From Prevotella sp. (GTDB lineage: Bacteria > Bacteroidota > Bacteroidia > Bacteroidales > Bacteroidaceae): a DNA stretch of 64,000 nt. Numbering within the stretch: the first letter of the stretch is position 1; each line of letters begins with the position of its first letter. Both the position numbers and the translations under genes were made by a program. Below, one piece after another: positions 7,521 through 15,900 of this stretch. Under the pieces are notes generated by a model. That model was not told the DNA's origin and made no database searches. It saw only the letters and a program-made list of their open reading frames with translations. The stretch is from contig JAFRRN010000075.1 of NCBI GenBank assembly GCA_017428055.1, positions 1-64,000 of the forward strand, given 5' to 3'.

Positions 7521-8753
7521 TTAATTGCCATCGGGCTTCACCATGTCTATCAATACGGCAGGATACCACACGAATTGGTTGAAGTCATCGGGCTGGGCGG
7601 GAGAATAATCCACCCAACTCTCACGAAGGCATTTCACGATGGGGAGTCCCAATTCCTTCATCCCCATCACGACCATCTTTGCCACCTCGTAGGCACCGTA
7701 TGGGTTGAAATGGGTATTGTCAGCCAACTCCTTCTCTTGCCCCGGAAACGTGTTGGCGGGATAGTGTACCAAGCCCTTCTTGCTATTCTCAAAGCCCAAG
7801 GTCTCAAAGAACGTGCGTGTCATATCATGCAACTCGATGACCTGTACGCCCTCGCGCTTGGCAACTTCGCGCATCGCCTCGGGATAGTTGGCATGTGTCT
7901 CCTTGATATGTGTCTTGCTATCGTCAAAGGCGCGACGCTGGGTTGGAGTAGCGAAAATAATCGTTCCTCCCTTCGCCCGTACCTGGTCGATGAACTTTTT
8001 CAATGCGAAAGCGAAGTTATAATAGGCTCCCGCCCCGGGCGACTTCTCCTTTTGGTCGTTATGACCAAACTCACAAATCACGTAGTCGCCCGCCTTCATC
8101 ATCGTGAGAATCTTATCCAGGCGGTTCTGTGCAATAAAAGAAGAGGCAGTAAGGCCACTCTCGGCATGGTTGGAGATGGCCACCTTGTCGGTAAACCAGC
8201 AAGGAATCATCTGCCCCCATGATGCCCACGGCTCCCTGTCTTGGTCCACCACGGTCGAGTTGCCACAAAGGAAGACCGTCGTAGCCTCGTTGTCCGGCTC
8301 AATCTTAATCTCCTTCACGGCGGGCGCAGGGCCGTTAAACTCCAATGAGAGGCGGTCATCCCAGTTGAGCGAGACCTTCTCTCGCTCCTTGATACGCACG
8401 TTTTGTTTCTCGTTGATATACGGGGAACGCTTGCTCACGACGAAAGAGAACGTCTTGAACTGCCCTTTCTTGGTTGGCGTATTCTCCACAAAGAGGCGGC
8501 GAGACTCCGCCCTGACCACCGTCTGTGCCGCTTTCTTCTTCGACCCGATGGTCACTGTCACCTTGTAATTGCCGTCTGGCACCTTGACGGAGAAGTAAAA
8601 CGGCGAGGTGGACTTCTTCGTTGGCGATGCCGTGAAGTCATATCCATATCCCGTAGCGTCGGAATATCTGGGCTGTTCCTGGGTCATATCCCATGTCTGT
8701 GCATTGGCATTCATCAGCACGAGAGCCAACGCCAATAATACTACTTTTCTCAT
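7521..8753 (-). CDS. rhamnogalacturonan acetylesterase-like SGNH hydrolase
   Basis: A 410-residue secreted esterase: signal peptide (residues 1-19, ending ANA), an N-terminal beta-sandwich of about 130 residues likely to bind carbohydrate, then an SGNH domain. Nucleophile block GNST (Ser166), Gly in NHAESG (about 200), Asn in GHND (230-233) and DNTH (345-348) with catalytic Asp and His make a complete SGNH set. The order and the PWASWG block fit CE12-like rhamnogalacturonan acetylesterases, which remove acetyl groups from pectin. Its start overlaps the GH28 stop by 4 nt, so the two pectin enzymes are co-translated. Confidence 0.85.
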   Translation of the reverse strand: MRKVVLLALALVLMNANAQTWDMTQEQPRYSDATGYGYDFTASPTKKSTSPFYFSVKVPDGNYKVTVTIGSKKKAAQTVVRAESRRLFVENTPTKKGQFKTFSFVVSKRSPYINEKQNVRIKEREKVSLNWDDRLSLEFNGPAPAVKEIKIEPDNEATTVFLCGNSTVVDQDREPWASWGQMIPCWFTDKVAISNHAESGLTASSFIAQNRLDKILTMMKAGDYVICEFGHNDQKEKSPGAGAYYNFAFALKKFIDQVRAKGGTIIFATPTQRRAFDDSKTHIKETHANYPEAMREVAKREGVQVIELHDMTRTFFETLGFENSKKGLVHYPANTFPGQEKELADNTHFNPYGAYEVAKMVVMGMKELGLPIVKCLRESWVDYSPAQPDDFNQFVWYPAVLIDMVKPDGN

Positions 8754-10081
8754 TTGATTTCTATTCCGTTGATCTTCACGTTCTTCACTATCGTATTCTC
8801 GATGATGTCCTTGGTAAAGGCATTCTTTTGATCGTTCACGTTGACGTTCTCAAACGTGAAGTCCTTCAAGGCATATTTATCGGATGCACCCACGTCAAAG
8901 AAGTTCTTGCACTCCATGTTGATGTTCTTCATCACGATGTTGTTGCATGTAGAGAGGGGCATGTCGTCACGTTGCTCGGGCTTGAAGAATTGCGTCCATG
9001 GCCGCACCACGAGGAAACTGCCCGTCTTACCCGTAATGTTCTCCACCGCGACATACTCATAATGTTGCGGCGTGTCGGGGCGCATCTTCAGCCACAACAC
9101 GCGCTGGGCATAGTCCACATGGCAGTTGCGGAAGATGACGTTGCGGTCGGAGACCGACTCGCTGCCCAATGTCAGGCAGCCATGCACCCGTCCGTAATGG
9201 CAATTTTGTATCAGGATGTTATAGTTAGGACCGTTTTCTGGGGCTTGGTCTGCCCATGTGCCCTTGCCGCCTTTCAATACGACGGCATCGTCGTTCACGT
9301 TCATATAGCAGCCATGCACCAACACGTCGTGGCACACGTCGATGTCGATGGCATCGGAGCTGGGAGCCTTGATGCCGCTCGTGGGTGCATAGATATAACA
9401 ATCGATATACCGGGCGCGTTCCGACTTATAAATATGGTTGGTCCAGAAGGGCGAGTTGATGAGATGGACATCTTGAACGGTCACATTCTTGCAATTAGAG
9501 ATATAGGTCAGACGTGGACGTTGGGCATCCTTGTTGGTGCATTCACGGTTCCATTGGCGGCGTATCCAGAACTCTTCCCAGTAATGTAGGCCGTCGCCAT
9601 TGATGGTACCCTTGCCGGCGATGACAAAGCCGTCGATGCCATCGGCATTCACCAAGGCGGCAAAATACTTGCATGTCTGCCCCTCGATGCGCGTCTCCAT
9701 CACCTTGAAGTTGGCAATGCGGTCGCTGCCTTTGAGCGTTGCGCCCTCTTCTATATAAAGATGAGTCCCTTGCTTGAAGAAAAGGCTACCACTAAGGAAT
9801 GTACCTTGTGGGATGACAATCACTCCTCCGCCCTCATCGGCGGCACGGTCGATGACCTTTTGGATAGCCTCGGTCTGCACCAACGTGCTGTCGTTCTTCA
9901 CGCCATACGCCGTAATGACATACTTCTTGCCAAGTGTGTTCACGTCCACCTTCGTCGTATCGTCAAACCAAGCCTCCATAGGCGTTCCGTCAGGCCATAA
10001 TGCAGGGGCTTTCTTCACCTTCTTGGCATTCACGCCAAGGCACACTGCACAGAGCAGTGAATAAAAGAAAATCTTTTTCAT
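8750..10081 (-). CDS. GH28 polygalacturonase-family protein
   Basis: A 443-residue secreted protein. The start at 10081 gives a clean signal peptide (KKIFFYSLLCAVCLGVNA); the upstream extension to 10162 lacks one and would run into the SDR gene. The parallel beta-helix carries the GH28 blocks in order: SDAIDID (about 243-248) for NTD, NDD (263-265), VHG (299-301) and RVLWLK (about 327-332) for RIK. Substitutions in the first and last blocks point to an exo-acting or rhamnogalacturonan-directed branch. It is coupled to the downstream acetylesterase, so together they would deacetylate and cut pectin in the periplasm or at the surface. Confidence 0.85.
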   Translation of the reverse strand: MKKIFFYSLLCAVCLGVNAKKVKKAPALWPDGTPMEAWFDDTTKVDVNTLGKKYVITAYGVKNDSTLVQTEAIQKVIDRAADEGGGVIVIPQGTFLSGSLFFKQGTHLYIEEGATLKGSDRIANFKVMETRIEGQTCKYFAALVNADGIDGFVIAGKGTINGDGLHYWEEFWIRRQWNRECTNKDAQRPRLTYISNCKNVTVQDVHLINSPFWTNHIYKSERARYIDCYIYAPTSGIKAPSSDAIDIDVCHDVLVHGCYMNVNDDAVVLKGGKGTWADQAPENGPNYNILIQNCHYGRVHGCLTLGSESVSDRNVIFRNCHVDYAQRVLWLKMRPDTPQHYEYVAVENITGKTGSFLVVRPWTQFFKPEQRDDMPLSTCNNIVMKNINMECKNFFDVGASDKYALKDFTFENVNVNDQKNAFTKDIIENTIVKNVKINGIEIK

Positions 10082-10111
10082 TGGTATCATTAGTGTTATT
10101 AGAATTTTCCA

Positions 10112-10119
10112 CAAAGGTA
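10112..10119 (-). promoter_or_regulatory. -7 element upstream of the GH28 gene
   Basis: TACCTTTG on the minus strand, about 31 bp before the GH28 start. The nearest TTTG upstream is 24 bp away, a little too far, so this is a partial promoter match. Confidence 0.4.
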
Positions 10120-10158
10120 GGCATTCCATACGGATAAAACCACCAAAAAGATGACATT

Positions 10159-10887
10159 TCACCTACATAATTTGATTTGACGCCAGATAAAGTTGGGAAT
10201 GAGCCGCCAAAACCACGTCAACAGGGCATATCGCCAATCGATGACTTGCACGTGTTTCTTCGCATAAACGGCTTTCACGATTTGCCTTGCCACGCGCCGC
10301 TGGTCCATCAACATGGGATAACTGCCACCCGCAAGCAACGGCGTGTCAACAAACCCGGGGCGTATGTCCGTGAAACGGATGTTGTATCCTTTCGTGTTTG
10401 AAAGTTGTTCCAAGGCTTGTATGTAGGTGTTCTGATAGGCTTTCGTGGCACTATACGACGGTGCGGGCCCCAATCCTTTCGTTCCCGCAATGGACGAAAT
10501 CACGGCAATGTGTCCTCCGCCATGCCCTTTCATGTAATTGAATGCCGCGTCTATCATCCGCGTGAATCCCATCGCATTGGTGTTGACGGTACTCATCTCG
10601 ACTTCTTCCACCATGTCGGGGTTTTGTTTCCCTATACCCGAGGCGTGGAAATAGAGGTCTACCCCACCCAACTTCTCCACCAATGCATGCCATTTTCGTG
10701 GTGCATCGTCCATCGTCACGTCTATCTTCTCTGTCACGACCTGCCCCGAAAACTCCTTTCCCATTTCATCCAACCAGTCTAAACGCCGCGCGGCAAGGCC
10801 CACATGCCAGCCGTCTGCCAACAATATCCTTGCCACTTCATACCCCATTCCCGATGAGGCACCCATCACTATTGCCCGTTTCTCCAT
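10159..10887 (-). CDS. short-chain dehydrogenase/reductase
   Basis: A 242-residue classical SDR. It has the nucleotide-binding GASSGMG (residues 9-15), an Asn/Ala block replaced by HASG, catalytic Ser in ISSIAG and the YSATK active-site pair. The C-terminal 30 residues are hydrophobic and basic (WFWRLIPNFIWRQIK), suggesting membrane association. The substrate cannot be told from sequence. It lies 77 bp upstream of the GH28 gene on the same strand, but a -7 element in the gap argues that the pectin genes can be transcribed separately. Confidence 0.8.
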   Translation of the reverse strand: MEKRAIVMGASSGMGYEVARILLADGWHVGLAARRLDWLDEMGKEFSGQVVTEKIDVTMDDAPRKWHALVEKLGGVDLYFHASGIGKQNPDMVEEVEMSTVNTNAMGFTRMIDAAFNYMKGHGGGHIAVISSIAGTKGLGPAPSYSATKAYQNTYIQALEQLSNTKGYNIRFTDIRPGFVDTPLLAGGSYPMLMDQRRVARQIVKAVYAKKHVQVIDWRYALLTWFWRLIPNFIWRQIKLCR

Positions 10888-10933
10888 ATTATAATAAGAC
10901 TATTATTGATATATCCATCATGTTTCCTAACAT

Positions 10934-11118
10934 ATAGTATCGCCTTTCGGCGAGAAATTATACGAAAATTATATCAAAATGTATTCAAAATTTCTTCAAC
11001 ATACCGTCTATTTGTCGACGAATCTTTATAAATTCTTATTCACGAATCATCCTCAATCGCCTCAATATTTTGAAAGATTTTGTATTTCATTTTGAGAAAT
11101 TTCTGCCCGTAAGGGCAT
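10934..11118. repeat. 185-bp structured direct repeat, copy 1
   Basis: Begins with the hairpin CGCC-TTTC-GGCG and ends with the hairpin GCCC-GTAA-GGGC. Within it, AGAAATT and TCAAAATG near the left end can pair with CATTTTGA and AATTTCT near the right end, giving a long-range helix. There is no ORF. It is about 93% identical to copy 2, with no insertions or deletions. Confidence 0.8.
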
Positions 11119-11153
11119 TACTTTTATGTTGTAACCATCATATTCCTTTTCTT

Positions 11154-11338
11154 ATAGAATCGCCTTTCGGCGAGAAATTATACGAAAATTATATCAAAAT
11201 GTATTCAAAATTTCTTCAACATACCATCTAATTGCCAACGAAATTATATAAATTCTTACTCACGAATCATCCTCAAACGCCTCAATATTTTGAAAGATTT
11301 TGTATTTCATTTTGAGAAATTTCTGCCCGTAAGGGCAT
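11154..11338. repeat. 185-bp structured direct repeat, copy 2
   Basis: Offset exactly 220 bp from copy 1. Both terminal hairpins and the internal pairing segments are conserved; differences cluster in the middle of the unit (around 11226-11260). The 35-bp spacer between copies is unrelated to the unit. Confidence 0.8.
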
Positions 11339-12098
11339 CCCCCTTTTGACAACAACATTTCCTTTGATGTAATAATAATCAGACGCAAAGATAGAAATAA
11401 TTATTGTTATATCCAAATTCCATCCCTATAAATGCCACGGACAAAAGCATTCGGCATAGTCCGTGACATAGGGAGATGGGGTCAGTTCGCCTTATCCTAC
11501 GATAACCTGCCATTCACGACATGAATGCCGTGGCATTCGGGGAGATTTCGATGCCATTGATGCCAATAAGCTTGCCTATCGTTGCGCCTATCTACACGTG
11601 GCAAACTCCATCCACCATGCCAGCACCGTCGGTCAAACTATTATTGAAAAAGCTTGACAAAATGATGTTCGGGAAAAAGCGTGAAATAGAATGGACGGGG
11701 GCAGGAAAATGGGTTAAAGGATGTGAAAACATCGGTCTTTGACGGCATAGATATGCGTTTAACATTTTTTGGGCGGCATCCGTTGGGCATAGATGCCACA
11801 TCCGCCGGCGACAAATGCCCACTTTGGATGGGATAAATGCCCCCCAAAAGATGTTAAAATGCCTCATTTATCTTCCACGGAAACACCCATAAAACGCCAA
11901 GATGCTGATAATGAATGAGTTACGAAAATCGCCATAATTGCGTTATTTTCGACCAAGAGACAAGTTGATGGAAATGATGGCAGCCATTTAAGCCCATTTT
12001 GTGATAAATATTTGACAAAACCATCATCCGCAGTCTTCATAGCAGATGGTTGTAACCCATACGATTAAGGGCGATTTGATGGAAAAAATCGGCCAATA
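11339..12098. other. long non-coding stretch with small palindromes
   Basis: No convincing gene in about 760 bp. A 7-bp stem CACGGAC/GTCCGTG lies at 11436-11465 and a near-palindrome GAATGCCGTGGCATTC at 11523-11538; ATGCC motifs recur. Two small overlapping ORFs around 11521-11867 have no recognisable domain. A nested inverted repeat at 11758-11858 is listed separately. Confidence 0.5.
11758..11858. repeat. nested inverted repeat, about 100 bp
   Basis: Outer arms of 22 bp (11758-11779 and 11837-11858) match with two mismatches. Inside them GGGCAT (11785-11790) pairs with ATGCCC (11815-11820), and CATCC (11777-11781) can pair with GGATG (11826-11830). No transposase or target duplication was seen. 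It may be a MITE-like remnant or a structured RNA. Confidence 0.6.
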
Positions 12099-12130
12099 CT
12101 TGCTTATAAAAAATATTCTGATTATCTTTG
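12099..12130 (+). promoter_or_regulatory. promoter of sppA
   Basis: CTTG at 12099-12102 (one mismatch to TTTG), 20-bp spacer, TATCTTTG at 12123-12130. It implies a leader of about 75 nt. Confidence 0.55.
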
Positions 12131-12210
12131 TTGCTTGAATGGGAATTGATGTCCTATCGCATAGTTGAACATATAAACTTATAGCAAGTAACAAACATTA
12201 TTGACCTATT

Positions 12211-13980
12211 ATGAAAGATTTTTTTAAGTATGTATTGGCGACAGTCGTCGGACTGATTGTCTTCGGCCTGATTATGGCATTCTTTGGCATCATGAGTATC
12301 GTGGGAATGGTATCCTCCGGGCAAGCCACCACGAACGTAAGCAAGAACTCCGTCCTCGTCCTCAAGCTCAACGGGGCGATGGATGAGCAAGCAGGGAACG
12401 GCCTGTTCACGCAGTTTATGGGTGAGTCAAGCGAGAATCTTGGATTGCAGGAAACGCTCTCCGCCATCAAGAAAGCCAAGGACAACGACCATATCAAAGG
12501 CATCTACATCGAGTCGAAGGCATTCGTGGGAGATGTCGCCTCCATGCAAGAGGTGCGCCAAGCGTTGGCAGACTTCAAGAAAAGCGGGAAGTTTATCGTG
12601 GCTTACGGCGACACCTATACCCAGGGATCCTATTATTTGGCATCGGTAGCCGACAAGGTGTGGCTCAATCCCCAGGGTATGCTCGACTGGCATGGCCTTG
12701 CTTCGGAGCCATATTATGTGAAAGACCTTCTCGCCAAGTTTGGCGTGAAGATGCAGCCGGTGCGCGTCGGCAAATATAAGAGTGCCGTGGAGATGTTCAC
12801 CGAGGACAAGATGAGTGAGCCCAACCGCGAGCAAACCACTGCCATGATCAATGGCTTGTGGGAGAATATATGCAAGGAAGTTTCAGCCAGCCGTAAGGTC
12901 AGCGTTGACTCCCTGAATGCCTACGCCGACCGCCTCCTTACATTTGCCACTCCGCAAGACCTCGTCAAATGCAAGATGGTGGATGGGTTGCTCTACGCCG
13001 ACCAAGTAAAGGCAGAGGTCAAGAAGATGCTCGACCTCAAGGAAGACAAAAGCATCAGCCAGGTGAATGTGGCAGACATGGCAAATGTCAAGGAAGACCT
13101 CGATGGCGAGGAGATAGCTGTGTACTACGCATACGGTGACATCGTGAGCGAAAGCGGCGCCACCAACCTCTATTCGCAAGGCCATCAAATCGTGGCAAGC
13201 ACCGTCTGTGCCGACTTGGAGAAGTTGATGAACGACGACGATGTGAAAGCCGTCGTCCTGCGAGTGAACTCCCCAGGTGGTAGTGCCTACGCCTCTGAAC
13301 AGATCTGGAGGCAAGTAGAGTTGCTGAAAGCGAAGAAGCCCGTCGTCGTTTCCATGGGAGGCTACGCCGCTTCTGGTGGCTATTACATCAGTTGCAATTC
13401 CAACTGGATTGTGGCAGACCCCACCACCATCACCGGCAGCATCGGCATTTTCGGCCTGTTCCCAGACTTCAGCCAACTGGCGACGCAAAAGCTTGGCGTG
13501 AAATTCGACGATGTACATACCAACAAACACGCCAATTTCGGGACACTATCACGTCCTTTCAATCCCGAGGAGTTGGACATTCTCTCCACGTACATACAAA
13601 ACGGCTATCAACTGTTCCGCAAGCGCGTGGCAGACGGGCGCAAGATGACCATCGACCAAGTGGAAGCCTTGGCGCAGGGACACGTCTACCTGGCACAAGA
13701 TGCCATCAAGTTGAAACTCGTGGATGAGCTGGGCGGTCTCGACAAGGCCGTAGCCAAGGCGGCACAACTCGCCAAGTTGAAGGAGTATCATACCATCGGT
13801 TATCCCGCCGCCCCAGACATCCTCGACCAACTATTGTCGTCGGCAAAGGGTGGATCTTACCTTGATGACCAGACGCGCCTCGCCCTCGGCGACCTCTATG
13901 AGCCTTTCATGATGATTATCCGTGTAAGGGAGATGGAGCCTATTCAGGCAAGGATGCCTTTCTACCTCAACATCCATTAA
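12211..13980 (+). CDS. sppA: signal peptide peptidase SppA, 67K type
   Basis: A 589-residue membrane-anchored serine protease: one N-terminal membrane span (about residues 8-34) and two tandem ClpP-like halves, the long SppA form. The catalytic Lys is in YKSAVEMF (Lys190, first half) and the nucleophile Ser in GYAASGGYY (Ser388, second half); NSPGGS forms the oxyanion region. It degrades signal peptides remaining in the inner membrane after secretion. It heads a plus-strand run with lpxK, a phosphorylase gene and thiL, 45 bp upstream of lpxK. Confidence 0.93.
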   Translation: MKDFFKYVLATVVGLIVFGLIMAFFGIMSIVGMVSSGQATTNVSKNSVLVLKLNGAMDEQAGNGLFTQFMGESSENLGLQETLSAIKKAKDNDHIKGIYIESKAFVGDVASMQEVRQALADFKKSGKFIVAYGDTYTQGSYYLASVADKVWLNPQGMLDWHGLASEPYYVKDLLAKFGVKMQPVRVGKYKSAVEMFTEDKMSEPNREQTTAMINGLWENICKEVSASRKVSVDSLNAYADRLLTFATPQDLVKCKMVDGLLYADQVKAEVKKMLDLKEDKSISQVNVADMANVKEDLDGEEIAVYYAYGDIVSESGATNLYSQGHQIVASTVCADLEKLMNDDDVKAVVLRVNSPGGSAYASEQIWRQVELLKAKKPVVVSMGGYAASGGYYISCNSNWIVADPTTITGSIGIFGLFPDFSQLATQKLGVKFDDVHTNKHANFGTLSRPFNPEELDILSTYIQNGYQLFRKRVADGRKMTIDQVEALAQGHVYLAQDAIKLKLVDELGGLDKAVAKAAQLAKLKEYHTIGYPAAPDILDQLLSSAKGGSYLDDQTRLALGDLYEPFMMIIRVREMEPIQARMPFYLNIH

Positions 13981-14025
13981 ACGCTTGAAGTCGATAGAAA
14001 CTCACTGACTGCCCAAAAGGAAAGC

Positions 14026-15204
14026 ATGAACGACGAGGATTTCATCAAGATCAACCCATGGCTCACACCCCTAAGCTGGCTGTATGGCATCGGCGTGAGG
14101 GTGAGAAACCAATTGTTTGAATTGGGGATCCTCAAGTCACGTTCATTCGACACGCCCGTCATCGGCGTGGGAAACATCACCGTGGGCGGCTCGGGCAAGA
14201 CACCATTTGTGGAATACTTGGTCCGACTGCTCATGGATAAGGCGAAAGTAGCCGTTCTCTCACGAGGCTATAAGCGGGAGACAAAGGGGTTCCTTTTGGC
14301 AAACGAGAGAAGCACCGTGGCGGATATCGGCGACGAGCCATTGCAGATGAGCCGCAAATTCCCCCAAGTCATCGTTGCCGTAGACGAGGACCGCTGCCAC
14401 GGCATCGACTCGTTGAAGGCTACGGAAGAGACCAAGGACGTGGATGTCGTCCTGCTCGACGATGCCTTCCAGCACCGCTATGTCAAGCCCGGCATCAACA
14501 TCCTGCTCGTTGACTACCACCGTAACATCAAGTACGACAAGTTGTTGCCGGCGGGAAGGCTACGCGAGCCGATGGATGGGAAGAAACGCGCCGACATCGT
14601 GATCATCACCAAATGCCCAAGAGACATGCGCCCGATGGACTACCGCGTGTTGACCAACGACATGGGACTGTTGGCATACCAGTCGCTCTTCTTCACGACC
14701 TTGGCATACGAAAGCCTCCGCCCTTTGTTTGGCGGCAATGAGATTCCCTTGGAGAAGTTGCAGGAAAAGGCACAACATGTGTTGCTTCTCACGGGTATTG
14801 CCTCGCCCCGACAGATGATGGTTGACCTACAACCTTATTGCCAAGACATCCGTCCCATGACGTTTGACGACCATCACGCCTTCACGGAAACAGACATCGA
14901 CGAGATTAACACGGCCTTCGCCGCCCTCCCCTCACCCAAACTCATCATCACGACAGAGAAAGATGCCACCCGCCTGGCAGACATGGAGGGGCTGGATGAT
15001 GACGTGTGCCACAACCTCTTTGTGCTTCCCATCCACGTGGAGTTCCTTCTGGACCAAGAAGAAAGTTTTACCAATAAGATATTAAGCTATGTACACAAAA
15101 ATTCAAGAAACAGCATCCTGGTTAAAACAAAGGATGACCACAAGCCCAAAGACAGCCATCGTGCTGGGGACAGGCCTCGGACAATTAGCTTCAGAGATAA
15201 CTGA
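14026..15204 (+). CDS. lpxK: tetraacyldisaccharide 4'-kinase (lipid A synthesis)
   Basis: A 392-residue kinase of the lipid A pathway; it phosphorylates the 4' position of the tetraacyl disaccharide at the inner membrane. The P-loop GNITVGGSGKT is at residues 49-59, preceded by the amphipathic N-terminal helix (WLTPLSWLYGIGVRVRNQLF). The LLDDAFQHR motif, conserved in the family, is present. The last 38 residues are encoded in the same DNA as the start of the next gene, in another frame. The segment YVHKNSRNSI within the overlap looks like the family's natural C-terminus; what follows is probably unselected tail. Confidence 0.93.
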   Translation: MNDEDFIKINPWLTPLSWLYGIGVRVRNQLFELGILKSRSFDTPVIGVGNITVGGSGKTPFVEYLVRLLMDKAKVAVLSRGYKRETKGFLLANERSTVADIGDEPLQMSRKFPQVIVAVDEDRCHGIDSLKATEETKDVDVVLLDDAFQHRYVKPGINILLVDYHRNIKYDKLLPAGRLREPMDGKKRADIVIITKCPRDMRPMDYRVLTNDMGLLAYQSLFFTTLAYESLRPLFGGNEIPLEKLQEKAQHVLLLTGIASPRQMMVDLQPYCQDIRPMTFDDHHAFTETDIDEINTAFAALPSPKLIITTEKDATRLADMEGLDDDVCHNLFVLPIHVEFLLDQEESFTNKILSYVHKNSRNSILVKTKDDHKPKDSHRAGDRPRTISFRDN

Positions 15205-15898
15205 CACTCTCGAATTTCCATACCAAGACATCCCCAATTTCCCCGTCTCCACGGTGGAAGGACATAGCGGGAAACTCATCTTCGGCAAGCTTGGTGGCAA
15301 GGACATCATGGCGATGCAGGGACGTTTCCATTACTATGAGGGGTATAACATGAAGGAAGTGACCTTCGCCATCCGCGTCATGTATGAGTTAGGCATTCAG
15401 ACATTGTTCGTCAGCAATGCCTCGGGCGGCATGAACCCGGAGTTCAAGATTGGCGAGTTGATGATTATCGTAGACCATATCAACATGTTCCCCGAACATC
15501 CCCTTCATGGAAAGAACTTCCCGACGGGGCCGCGATTCCCCGACATGCACGAGGCATACGACCACAAACTCATCGCCTTGGCTGACGAAATCGCCAAGGA
15601 AAAAGGCATCAGGGTGAAACATGGCGTGTATGTAGGTGTGCAGGGACCGACCTTCGAGACCCCTGCCGAATACCGCATGTACCGCATCCTTGGCGGAGAT
15701 GCCGTAGGAATGAGTACAGTGCCAGAGGTGATTGTCGCCCATCATTGCGGCATCAAGGTGTTTGGCATGAGCATCATCACCGACTTGGGAGGGTTTGACG
15801 TGCCTGTTGCCGTGAGCCATGAGGAGGTGCAGAAGGCTGCCAACGCCGCCCAACCATTGATGACGGAACTGATGAGGGAAATGATTAGGAGGAGTTAA
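15089..15898 (+). CDS. purine nucleoside phosphorylase
   Basis: A 269-residue trimeric-type phosphorylase that cleaves purine nucleosides with phosphate for salvage. It has IVLGTGLGQLA (phosphate site), HSGKLIFG, QGRFHYYEGY, SNASGGMNP, VQGPTFETPAEYR and GMSTVPEVIVA, and is full length. The start at 15089 lies 116 bp inside lpxK; the N-terminus MYTKIQETASWL matches the length expected of the family, so the overlap is not an annotation artefact. Only 2 bp separate its stop from thiL. Confidence 0.93.
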   Translation: MYTKIQETASWLKQRMTTSPKTAIVLGTGLGQLASEITDTLEFPYQDIPNFPVSTVEGHSGKLIFGKLGGKDIMAMQGRFHYYEGYNMKEVTFAIRVMYELGIQTLFVSNASGGMNPEFKIGELMIIVDHINMFPEHPLHGKNFPTGPRFPDMHEAYDHKLIALADEIAKEKGIRVKHGVYVGVQGPTFETPAEYRMYRILGGDAVGMSTVPEVIVAHHCGIKVFGMSIITDLGGFDVPVAVSHEEVQKAANAAQPLMTELMREMIRRS

Positions 15899-15900
15899 GG

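Noticed and set aside
8693..9589. 298-residue frame antisense to the GH28 gene
   Set aside because: Fully inside a gene with an intact active-site set; His/Val/Asp-rich composition typical of an antisense shadow.
10934..11338. CRISPR array
   Set aside because: Only two units, each 185 bp, with one 35-bp spacer and no cas genes; not CRISPR geometry.
11521..11867. Small ORFs of 68-91 codons in the non-coding gap
   Set aside because: They overlap each other on both strands, have no domain or promoter, and cross palindromes.
15089..15204. Frameshift in lpxK creating a false overlap
   Set aside because: The LpxK frame keeps family-like sequence into the overlap and the phosphorylase N-terminus is complete, so both frames look genuine.
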